64,000 bases of DNA. Source: Megalopta genalis (Eukaryota > Arthropoda > Insecta > Hymenoptera > Halictidae). The notes under the pieces were generated by a model. It was given only the letters and a program-made list of their open reading frames with translations, did no database searches and had not been told where the DNA came from. This document shows positions 48,219 through 60,800 of the stretch, piece after piece. Numbering within the stretch: the first letter of the stretch is position 1; every line of letters begins with the position of its first letter. The stretch is from assembly GCF_051020955.1 (NCBI RefSeq), contig NW_027476097.1, forward strand, positions 2,073,001 through 2,137,000, written 5' to 3'. Made by a program: the position numbers and the translations under genes.

Positions 48219-50840
48219 ACATGTATTTGAAGCTAAACCATTTGCTTCGCATCGATTCGAAGATCAGCCTTCGACTTCGCATTGATTTGATGCTAAATCA
48301 TGTGTTTCGCATGGATTTGAAGCTAACTCGTTTGTTTCGCATGCTGTTGAAGCTAAATCATGTATATCACAAGTATTTGAAGCTATATCATACGTTTCGC
48401 ATGGATTCCAAGATAACCCTTCTAATTCGCATTGATTTGAAGCTAAATCATGTGTATCGCATGCATTTGAAGCTAACCCGTTTGTTTCGCATGCTGTTGA
48501 AGCTAAATCATGTATATCACAAGTATTTGAAGCTATATCATACGTTTCGCATGGATTCCAAGATAACCCTCCTAATTCGCATAGATTTGAAGATAAATCA
48601 TGTGTTTCGCTTAGATTTGAATATAACTCATTTGTTTCGCATGCTGTTGAAGCTAAATCATGTATATCACAAGTATTTGAAGCTAAACCATTTGCTTCGC
48701 ATGGATTCGAAGATCAGCCTTCTACTTGCATTGATTTGAAGCTAAATCATGTGTTCCGCATGGCTTTTAAGCTAACTCGTTTGTTTCGCATGCAGTTGAA
48801 GCTAAATCATGTATATCACAAGTATTTGAAGCTAAACCATTTGTTTCGCATGGATTCGAATATAAGCCTTCTACTTCGCGGTGATTTTAATCTAAATCAT
48901 GTGTTTCGCAAGGATTTGAAGCTAACTCGTTTGTTTCGGATGCTGTTGAAGCTAAATCATGTATATCACAAGTATTTGAAGTTAAACCATTTGTTTCGCA
49001 TGGATTCGAAGATAAGCATTCTATTTCGCATTGATTTTAATCTAAATCATGTGTTTCGCATGGATTTGAAGCTAACTCGTTTGTTTCGCACGCTGTTGAA
49101 GCTAAATCATGTATATCACAAGTATTTGAAGCTATATCATACGTTTCGCATGGATTCCAAGATAACCCTTCTAATTCGCATTGATTTGAATCTAAATCAT
49201 GTGTTTCGCATGGATTTGAAGCTAACTCGTTTGTTTCGCATGCTGTTGAAGCTAAATCATGTATATCACAAGTATTTGAAGCTATATCATACGTTCCGCA
49301 TGGATTCCAAGATAACCCTCCTAATTCGCATAGATTTGAAGATAAATCAAGTGTTTCGCTTGGATTTAAAATATAACTCATTTGTTTCGCATGCTGTTGA
49401 AGCTAAATCATGTATATCACAAGTATTTGAAGCTAAACCATTTGCTTCGCGTGGATTCGAAGATCAGCCTTCTACTTGCATTGATTTGAAGCTAAATCAT
49501 GTGTTCCGCATGGCTTTTAAGCTAACTCGTTTGTTTCGCATGCAGTTGAAGCTAAATCATGTATATCACAAGTATTTGAAGCTAAACCATTTGTTTCGCA
49601 TGGATTCGAAGATAAGCCTTCTACTTCGCGGTGATTTTAATATAAATCATGTGTTTCGCAAGGATTTGAAGCTAACTCGTTTGTTTCGGATGCTGTTGAA
49701 GCTAAATCATGTATATCACAAGTATTTGAAGCTATATCATTTGTTTCGCATGGATTCGAAGATAACCCTTCTAATTCGCATTGATTTATGGCTAAATCAT
49801 GTGTTTCGCTTGGATTTGAAGCTAACTCGTTTTTTTCGCTAGTAGTTGAAGCTAAATCATGCATATCACAAGTATTTGAAGCTAAACCATTTGGTTCGCT
49901 TTTATTCGAAGCTAAGCCATCTACTTCGCATTGATTTGAGGCTAAATCATGTGTTTCGCTTGGTTTTGAAGCTAACTCGTTTTTTGCGCATGCAGTTGAA
50001 GCTGAATCATGTATATCACAAGTATTTGAAGCTAAACTATACGTTTCGCATGGATTCGAAGATAAGCCTTCTACTTCGCATTGATTTTAATCTAAATCAT
50101 GTGTTTCGCATGGATTTGAAGCTAACTCGTTTGCTTCGCAAGCAGTTGAAGCTGAATCATGTATATCACAAGTATTTGAAGCTAAACTATTCGTTTCGCA
50201 TGGATTCGAAGATAAGCCTTCCACTTCGCATTGATTTGATGCTAAATCATGTGTTTCGCATGGGTTTGAAGCTAACTCGTTTGTTTCGCATGCTGTTGAA
50301 GCTAAATCATGTATATCACAAGTATTTGAAGCTATATCATACGTTTCGCATGGATTCCAAGATAACCCTTCTAATTCGCATTGATTTGAAACTAAATCAT
50401 GTGTTTCGCATGGATTTGAAGCTAACTCGTTTGTTTCGCATGCTGTTGAAGATAAATCATTTATATCACAAGTATTTGAAGCTAAACCATTTGTTTCGCA
50501 TTTATTCGAAGCTAAGCCTTCTACTTCGCATTGATTTGAGGCTAAATCATGTGTCTCGCTTGGTTTTGAAGCTAACTCGTTTTTTTCGCATGCAGTTGTA
50601 GCTAAATCATGTATATCACAAGTATTTGAAGCTAAACCATTTGCTTCGCATGGATTCGAAGATCAGCCATCTACTTCGCATTGATTTGAAGCTAAATCAT
50701 GTGTTCCGCATGGATTTTATGCTAACTCGTTTGTTTCGCATGCAGTTGAAGCTGAATCATGTATATCACAAGTATTTGAAGCTAAACTCTTCGTTTCGCA
50801 TGGATTCGAAGATAAGCCTTCTACTTCGCATTGATTTGAA
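48219..50840 (+). repeat. Macro-repeat copy 1 (partner 55264-57885, offset 7045 bp)
   Basis: The two stretches agree closely, down to an extra base in 'ggatttaaaatataactc' (49364 and 56409) and the one-base-deletion monomer acttgcattg (two copies in each). Beyond 50.85 kb the partner carries one more 150-bp unit and the offset becomes 7195. Confidence 0.8.
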
Positions 50841-53800
50841 GCTAAATCATGTGTTCGCATGGATTTGAAGCTAACTTGTTTGATTCGCGAGCAGTTGAAG
50901 CTAAATCAAGTGTATCACAAGTATTTGAAGCTAAACTATTTGCTTCGCATGGATTCGAAGATCAGCCTCCTACTTCGCATTGATTTGAAGCTAAATCATG
51001 TGTTCGCATGGATTTGAAGCTAACTTGTTTGATTCGCGAGCAGTTGAAGCTAAATCAAGTGTATCACAAGTATTTGAAGCTAAACCATTTGCTTCGCATG
51101 GATTCGAAGATCAGCCTTCTACTTCGCATTGATTTGATGCTAAATCATGTGTTTCGCATGGATTTGAAGCTAACTCGTTTGTTTCGCATGCTGTTGAAGC
51201 TAAATCATGTATATCACAAGTATTTGAAGCTAAACCATTTGTTTCGCATTTATTCGAAGCTAAGCCTTCTACTTCGCATTGATTTGAGGCTAAATCATGT
51301 GTTTCGCTTGGTTTTGAAGCTAACTCGTTTTTTGCGCATGCAGTTGAAGCTGAATCATGTATATCACAAGTATTTGAAGCTAAACTATACGTTTCGCATG
51401 GATTCGAAGATAAGCCTTTCACTTCGCATTGATTTGATGCTAAATCATGTGTTTCGCAAGGATTTGAAGCTAACTCGTTTGTTTCGCATGCTGTTGAAGC
51501 TAACTCAAGTGTATCACAAGTATTTGAAGCTAAACCATTTGCTTCGCATGAATTCGAAGATCAGCCTTCTACTTCGCATTGATTTGAAGCTAAATCATGT
51601 GTTCCGCATGGCTTTTAAGCTAACTCGTTTGTTTCGCATGCAGTTGAAGCTAAATCATGTATATCGCAAGTATTTGAAGCTAAACCATTTGATTCCCATG
51701 GTTTTGAAGCTAAGCTTTCTACTTCGCATTGATTTGAAGATAAATCATGTGTTTCGCTTGGATTTGAAGATAACTCATTTGTTTCGCATGCTGTTGACGC
51801 TAAATCATGTATATCACATGTATTTGAAGCTAAACCATTTGCTTCGCATCGATTCGAAGATCAGCCTTCTACTTCGCATTGATTTGATGCTAAATCATGT
51901 GTTTCGCATGGATTTGAAGCTAACTCGTTTGTTTCGCATGCTGTTGAAGCTAAATCATGTATATCACAAGTATTTGAAGCTATATCATACGTTTCGCATG
52001 GATTCCAAGATAACCCTTCTAATTCGCATTGATTTGAAGCTAAATCATGTGTATCGCATGCATTTGAAGCTAACCCGTTTGTTTCGCATGCTGTTGAAGC
52101 TAAATCATGTATATCACAAGTATTTGAAGCTATATCATACGTTTCGCATGGATTCCAAGATAACCCTCCTAATTCGCATAGATTTGAAGATAAATCATGT
52201 GTTTCGCTTGGATTTGAATATAACTCATTTGTTTCGCATGCTGTTGAAGCTAAATCATGTATATCACAAGTATTTGAAGCTAAACCATTTGCTTCGCATG
52301 GATTCGAAGATCAGCCTTCTACTTGCATTGATTTGAAGCTAAATCATGTGTTCCGCATGGCTTTTAAGCTAACTCGTTTGTTTCGCATGCAGTTGAAGCT
52401 AAATCATGTATATCACAAGTATTTGAAGCTAAACCATTTGTTTCGCATGGATTCGAAGATAAGCCTTCTACTTCGCGGTGATTTTAATCTAAATCATGTG
52501 TTTCGCAAGGATTTGAAGCTAACTCGTTTGTTTCGCACGCTGTTGAAGCTAAATCATGTATATCACAAGTATTTGAAGCTAAACCATTTGTTTCGCATGG
52601 ATTCGAAGACAAGCCTTCTACTTCGCGGTGATTTTAATATAAATCATGTGTTTCGCAAGGATTTGAAGCTAACTCGTTTGTTTCGGATGCTGTTGAAGCT
52701 AAATCATGTATATCACAAGTATTTGAAGCTATATCATTTGTTTCGCATGGATTCGAAGATAACCCTTCTAATTCGCATTGATTTGTGGCTAAATCATGTG
52801 TTTCGCTTGGATTTGAAGCTAACTCGTTTTTTTCGCTAGTAGTTGAAGCTAAATCATGCATATCACAAGTATTTGAAGCTAAACCATTTGGTTCGCTTTT
52901 ATTCGAAGCTAAGCCATCTACTTCGCATTGATTTGAGGCTAAATCATGTGTTTCGCTTGGTTTTGAAGCTAACTCGTTTTTTTCGCATGCAGCTGTATCT
53001 AAATCATGTATATCACAAGTATTTGAAGCTAAACCATTTGTTTCGCATGGATTCGAAGATAAGCCTTCTACTTCGCATTGATTTGATGCTAAATCATGTG
53101 TTTCGCATGGATTTGAAGCTAACTCGTTTGTTTCGCATGCTGTTGAAGCTAAATCATGTATATCACAAGTATTTGAAGCTATATCATACGTTTCGCATGG
53201 ATTCCAAGATAACCCTTCTAATTCGCATTGATTTGAATCTAAATCATGTGTTTCGCATGGATTTGAAGCTAACTCGTTTGTTTCGCATGCTGTTGAAGAT
53301 AAATCATTTATGTCACAAGTATTTGAAGCTAAACCATTTGTTTCGCATTTATTCGAAGCTAAGCCTTCTACTTCGCATTGATTTGAGGCTAAATCATGTG
53401 TCTCGCTTGGTTTTGAAGCTAACTCGTTTTTTTCGCATGCAGTTGTAGCTAAATCATGTATATCACAAGTATTTGAAGCTAAACCATTTGCTTCGCATGG
53501 ATTCGAAGATCAGCCATCTACTTCGCATTGATTTGAAGCTAAATCATGTGTTCCGCATGGATTTTATGCTAACTCGTTTGTTTCGCATGCAGTTGAAGCT
53601 GAATCATGTATATCACAAGTATTTGAAGCTAAACTCTTCGTTTCGCATGGATTCGAAGATAAGCCTTCTACTTCGCATTGATTTGAAGCTAAATCATGGT
53701 TTTCGCAAGGATTTGAAGCTAACTCGTTTGTTTCGCATGCTGTTGAAGCTAACTCAAGTGTATCAAAAGTATTTGAAGCTAAACCATTTGCTTCGCATGG

Positions 53801-55263
53801 ATTCGAAGATCAGCCTCCTACTTCGCATTGATTTGAAGCTAAATCATGTGTTCGCATGGATTTGAAGCTAACTTGTTTGATTCGCGAGCAGTTGAAGCTA
53901 AATCAAGTGTATCACAAGTATTTGAAGCTAAACCATTTGCTTCGCATGGATTCGAAGATCAGCCTTCTACTTCGCATTGATTTGATGCTAAATCATGTGT
54001 TTCGCATGGATTTGAAGCTAACTCGTTTGTTTCGCATGCTGTTGAAGCTAAATCATGTATATCACAAGTATTTGAAGCTAAACCATTTGTTTCGCATTTA
54101 TTCGCAGCTAAGCCTTCTACTTCGCATTGATTTGAGGCTAAATCATGTGTTTCGCTTGGTTTTGAAGCTAACTCGTTTTTTGCGCATGCAGTTGAAGCTG
54201 AATCATGTATATCACAAGTATTTGAAGCTAAACTATACGTTTCGCATGGATTCGAAGATAAGCCTTTCACTTCGCATTGATTTGATGCTAAATCATGTGT
54301 TTCGCAAGGATTTGAAGCTAACTCGTTTGTTTCGCATGCTGTTGAAGCTAACTCAAGTGTATCACAAGTATTTGAAGCTAAACCATTTGCTTCGCATGAA
54401 TTCGAAGATCAGCCTTCTACTTCGCATTGATTTGAAGCTAAATCATGTGTTCCGCATGGATTTTAAGCTAACTCGTTTGTTTCGCATGCAGTTGAAGCTA
54501 AATCTTGTATATCGCAAGTATTTGAAGCTAAACCATTTGATTCCCATGGTTTTGAAGCTAAGCTTTCTACTTCGCATTGATTTGAAGATAAATCATGTGT
54601 TTCGCATGGATTTGAAGCTAACTCGTTTGTTTCGCATGCTGTTGAAGCTAAATCATGTATATCACAAGTATTTGAAGCTATATCATACGTTTCGCATGGA
54701 TTCCAAGATAACCCTTCTAATTCGCATTGATTTGAATCTAAATCATGTGTTTCGCATGGATTTGAAGCTAACTCGTTTGTTTCGCATGCTGTTGAAGATA
54801 AATCATGTATATCACAAGTATTTGAAGCTAAACTATACGTTTCGCATGGATTCGAAGATAAGCCTTTCACTTCGCATTGATTTGATGCTAAATCATGTGT
54901 TTCGCAAGGATTTGAAGCTAACTCGTTTGTTTCGCATGCTGTTGAAGCTAACTCAAGTGTATCACAAGTATTTGAAGCTAAACCATTTGCTTCGCATGAA
55001 TTCGAAGATCAGCCTTCTACTTCGCATTGATTTGAAGCTAAATCATGTGTTCCGCATGGATTTTAAGCTAACTCGTTTGTTTCGCATGCAGTTGAAGCTA
55101 AATCATGTATATCGCAAGTATTTGAAGCTAAACCATTTGATTCCCATGGTTTTGAAGCTAAGCTTTCTACTTCGCATTGATTTGAAGATAAATCATGTGT
55201 TTCGCTTGGATTTGAAGATAACTCATTTGTTTCGCATGCTGTTGACGCTAAATCATGTATATC

Positions 55264-57885
55264 ACATGTATTTGAAGCTAAACCATTTGCTTCGCATCGA
55301 TTCGAAGATCAGCCTTCTACTTCGAATTGATTTGATGCTAAATCATGTGTTTCGCATGGATTTGAAGCTAACTCGTTTGTTTCGCATGCTGTTGAAGCTA
55401 AATCATGTATATCACAAGTATTTGAAGCTATATCATACGTTTCGCATGGATTCCAAGATAACCCTTCTAATTCGCATTGATTTGAAGCTAAATCATGTGT
55501 ATCGCATGCATTTGAAGCTAACCCGTTTGTTTCGCATGCTGTTGAAGCTAAATCATGTATATCACAAGTATTTGAAGCTATATCATACGTTTCGCATGGA
55601 TTCCAAGATAACCCTCCTAATTCGCATAGATTTGAAGATAAATCATGTGTTTCGCTTGGATTTGAATATAACTCATTTGTTTCGCATGCTGTTGAAGCTA
55701 AATCATGTATATCACAAGTATTTGAAGCTAAACCATTTGCTTCGCATGGATTCGAAGATCAGCCTTCTACTTGCATTGATTTGAAGCTAAATCATGTGTT
55801 CCGCATGGCTTTTAAGCTAACTCGTTTGTTTCGCATGCAGTTGAAGCTAAATCATGTATATCGCAAGTATTTGAAGCTAAACCATTTGTTTCGCATGGAT
55901 TCGAAGATAAGCCTTCTACTTCGCGGTGATTTTAATCTAAATCATGTGTTTCGCAAGGATTTGAAGCTAACTCGTTTGTTTCGGATGCTGTTGAAGCTAA
56001 ATCATGTATATCACAAGTATTTGAAGTTAAACCATTTGTTTCGCATGGATTCGAAGATAAGCATTCTATTTCGCATTGATTTTAATCTAAATCATGTGTT
56101 TCGCATGGATTTGAAGCTAACTCGTTTGTTTCGCACGCTGTTGAAGCTAAATCATGTATATCACAAGTATTTGAAGCTATATCATACGTTTCGCATGGAT
56201 TCCAAGATAACCCTTCTAATTCGCATTGATTTGAATCTAAATCATGTGTTTCGCATGGATTTGAAGCTAACTCGTTTGTTTCGCATGCTGTTGAAGCTAG
56301 ATCATCTATATCACAAGTATTTGAAGCTATATCATACGTTCCGCATGGATTCCAAGATAACCCTCCTAATTCGCATAGATTTGAAGATAAATCAAGTGTT
56401 TCGCTTGGATTTAAAATATAACTCATTTGTTTCGCATGCTGTTGAAGCTAAATCATGTATATCACAAGTATTTGAAGCTAAACCATTTGCTTCGCGTGGA
56501 TTCGAAGATCAGCCTTCTACTTGCATTGATTTGAAGCTAAATCATGTGTTCCGCATGGCTTTTAAGCTAACTCGTTTGTTTCGCATGCAGTTGAAGCTAA
56601 ATCATGTATATCACAAGTATTTGAAGCTAAACCATTTGTTTCGCATGGATTCGAAGATAAGCCTTCTACTTCGCGGTGATTTTAATATAAATCATGTGTT
56701 TCCCAAGGATTTGAAGCTAACTCGTTTGTTTGGGATGCTGTTGAAGCTAAATCATGTATATCACAAGTATTTGAAGCTATATCATTTGTTTCGCATGGAT
56801 TCGAAGATAACCCTTCTAATTCGCATTGATTTGTGGCTAAATCATGTGTTTCGCTTGGATTTGAAGCTAACTCGTTTTTTTCGCTAGTAGTTGAAGCTAA
56901 ATCATGCATATCACAAGTATTTGAAGCTAAACCATTTGGTTCGCTTTTATTCGAAGCTAAGCCATCTACTTCGCATTGATTTGAGGCTAAATCATGTGTT
57001 TCGCTTGGTTTTGAAGCTAACTCGTTTTTTTCGCATGCAGCTGTATCTAAATCATGTATATCACAAGTATTTGACGCTAAACCATTTGTTTCGCATGGAT
57101 TCGAAGATAAGCCTTCTACTTCGCATTGATTTTAATCTAAATCATGTGTTTCGCATGGATTTGAAGCTAACTCGTTTGCTTCGCAAGCAGTTGAAGCTGA
57201 ATCATGTATATCACAAGTATTTGAAGCTAAACTATTCGTTTCGCATGGATTCGAAGATAAGCCTTCCACTTCGCATTGATTTGATGCTAAATCATGTGTT
57301 TCGCATGGGTTTGAAGCTAACTCGTTTGTTTCGCATGCTGTTGAAGCTAAATCATGTATATCACAAGTATTTGAAGCTATATCATACGTTTCGCATGGAT
57401 TCCAAGATAACCCTTCTAATTCGCATTGATTTGAATCTAAATCATGTGTTTCGCATGGATTTGAAGCTAACTCGTTTGTTTCGCATGCTGTTGAAGATAA
57501 ATCATTTATATCACAAGTATTTGAAGCTAAACCATTTGTTTCGCATTTATTCGAAGCTAAGCCTCCTACTTCGCATTGATTTGAGGCTAAATCATGTGTC
57601 TCGCTTGGTTTTGAAGCTAACTCGTTTTTTTCGCATGCAGTTGTAGCTAAATCATGTATATCACAAGTATTTGAAGCTAAACCATTTGCTTCGCATGGAT
57701 TCGAAGATCAGCCATCTACTTCGCATTGATTTGAAGCTAAATCATGTGTTCCGCATGGATTTTATGCTAACTCGTTTGTTTCGCATGCAGTTGAAGCTGA
57801 ATCATGTATATCACAAGTATTTGAAGCTAAACTCTTCGTTTCGCATGGATTCGAAGATAAGCCTTCTACTTCGCATTGATTTGAA
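55264..57885 (+). repeat. Macro-repeat copy 2 (partner 48219-50840)
   Basis: Second copy with scattered substitutions. The 7045-bp spacing is itself the sum of two shorter module steps (3597 and 3448). Confidence 0.8.
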
Positions 57886-60800
57886 GCTAAATCATGTGTT
57901 TCGCAAGGATTTGAAGCTAACTCGTTTGTTTCGCATGCTGTTGAAGCTAACTCAAGTGTATCAAAAGTATTTGAAGCTAAACCATTTGCTTCGCATGGAT
58001 TCGAAGATCAGCCTCCTACTTCGCATTTATTTGAAGCTAAATCATGTGTTCGCATGGATTTGAAGCTAACTTGTTTGATTCGCGAGCAGTTGAAGCTAAA
58101 TCAAGTGTATCACAAGTATTTGAAGCTAAACTATTTGCTTCGCATGGATTCGAAGATCAGCCTCCTACTTCGCATTGATTTGAAGCTAAATCATGTGTTC
58201 GCATGGATTTGAAGCTAACTTGTTTGATTCGCGAGCAGTTGAAGCTAAATCAAGTGTATCACAAGTATTTGAAGCTAAACCATTTGCTTCGCATGGATTC
58301 GAAGATCAGCCTTCTACTTCGCATTGATTTGATGCTAAATCATGTGTTTCGCATGGATTTGAAGCTAACTCGTTTGCTTCGCATGCTGTTGAAGCTAAAT
58401 CATGTATATCACAAGTATTTGAAGCTAAACCATTTGTTTCGCATTTATTCGAAGCTAAGCCTTCTACTTCGCATTGATTTGAGGCTAAATCATGTGTTTC
58501 GCTTGGTTTTGAAGCTAACTCGTTTTTTGCGCATGCAGTTGAAGCTGAATCATGTATATCACAAGTATTTGAAGCTAAACTATACGTTTCGCATGGATTC
58601 GAAGATAAGCCTTTCACTTCGCATTGATTTGATGCTAAATCATGTGTTTCGCAAGGATTTGAAGCTAACTCGTTTGTTTCGCATGCTGTTGAAGCTAACT
58701 CAAGTGTATCACAAGTATTTGAAGCTAAACCATTTGCTTCGCATGAATTCGAAGATCAGCCTTCTACTTCGCATTGATTTGAAGCTAAATCATGTGTTTC
58801 GCTTGGATTTGAAGATAACTCATTTGTTTCGCATGCTGTTGACGCTAAATCATGTATATCACATGTATTTGAAGCTAAACCATTTGCTTCGCATCGATTC
58901 GAAGATCAGCCTTCTACTTCGCATTGATTTGATGCTAAATCATGTGTTTCGCATGGATTTGAAGCTAACTCGTTTGTTTCGCATGCTGTTGAAGCTAAAT
59001 CATGTATATCACAAGTATTTGAAGCTATATCATACGTTTCGCATGGATTCCAAGATAACCCTTCTAATTCGCATTGATTTGAAGCTAAATCATGTGTATC
59101 GCATGCATTTGAAGCTAACCCGTTTGTTTCGCATGCTGTTGAAGCTAAATCATGTATATCACAAGTATTTGAAGCTATATCATACGTTTCGCATGGATTC
59201 CAAGATAACCCTCCTACTTCGCATTGATTTGAAGCTAAATCATGTGTTCGCATGGATTTGAAGCTAACTTGTTTGATTCGCGAGCAGTTGAAGCTAAATC
59301 AAGTGTATCACAAGTATTTTAAGCTAAACCATTTGCTTCGCATGGATTCGAAGATCAGCCTTCTACTTCGCATTGATTTGATGCTAAATCATGTGTTTCG
59401 CATGGATTTGAAGCTAACTCGTTTGTTTCGCATGCTGTTGAAGCTAAATCATGTATATCACAAGTATTTGAAGCTAAACCATTTGTTTCGCATTTATTCG
59501 AAGCTAAGCCTTCTACTTCGCATTGATTTGAGGCTAAATCATGTGTTTCGCTTGGTTTTGAAGCTAACTCGTTTTTTGCGCATGCAGTTGAAGCTGAATC
59601 ATGTATATCACAAGTATTTGAAGCTAAACTATTCGTTTCGCATGGATTCGAAGATAAGCCTTTCACTTCGCATTGATTTGATGCTAAATCATGTGTTTCG
59701 CAAGGATTTGAAGCTAACTCGTTTGTTTCGCATGCTGTTGAAGCTAACTCAAGTGTATCACAAGTATTTGAAGCTAAACCATTTGCTTCGCATGAATTCG
59801 GAGATCAGCCTTCTACTTCGCATTGATTTGAAGCTAAATCATGTGTTCCGCATGGATTTTAAGCTAACTCGTTTGTTTCGCATGCAGTTGAAGCTAAATC
59901 ATGTATATCGCAAGTATTTGAAGCTAAACCATTTGATTCCCATGGTTTTGAAGCTAAGCTTTCTACTTCGCATTGATTTGAAGATAAATCATGTGTTTCG
60001 CTTGGATTTGAAGATAACTCATTTGTTTCGCATGCTGTTGACGCTAAATCATGTATATCACATGTATTTGAAGCTAAACCATTTGCTTCGCATCGATTCG
60101 AAGATCAGCCTTCTACTTTGCATTGATTTGATGCTAAATCATGTGTTTCGCATGGATTTGAAGCTAACTCGTTTGTTTCGCATGCTGTTGAAGCTAAATC
60201 ATGTATATCACAAGTATTTGAAGCTATATCATACGTTTCGCATGGATTCCAAGATAACCCTTCTAATTCGCATTGATTTGAAGCTAAATCATGTGTATCG
60301 CATGCATTTGAAGCTAACCCGTTTGTTTCGCATGCTGTTGAAGCTAAATCATGTATATCACAAGTATTTGAAGCTATATCATACGTTTCGCATGGATTCC
60401 AAGATAACCCTCCTAATTCGCATAGATTTGAAGATAAATCATGTGTTTCGCTTGGATTTGAATATAACTCATTTGTTTCGCATGCTGTTGAAGCTAAATC
60501 ATGTATATCACAAGTATTTGAAGCTAAACCATTTGCTTCGCATGGATTCGAAGATCAGCCATCTACTTCGCATTGATTTGAAGCTAAATCATGTGTTCCG
60601 CATGGCTTTTAAGCTAACTCGTTTGTTTCGCATGCAGTTGAAGCTAAATCATGTATATCACAAGTATTTGAAGCTAAACCATTTGTTTCGCATGGATTCG
60701 AAGATAAGCCTTCTACTTCGCGGTGATTTTAATCTAAATCATGTGTTTCGCAAGGATTTGAAGCTAACTCGTTTGTTTCGCACGCTGTTGAAGCTAAATC

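Noticed and set aside
46637..48739. 700-codon open frame of decapeptide repeats (and similar frames, e.g. 12752-14806, 53856-55784, 59252-61180)
   Set aside because: These frames follow from a stop-free 30-bp monomer. They begin and end wherever single-base indels or chance stops fall, the opposite strand is equally open, and they have no domain, signal or promoter. They are satellite DNA, not genes.
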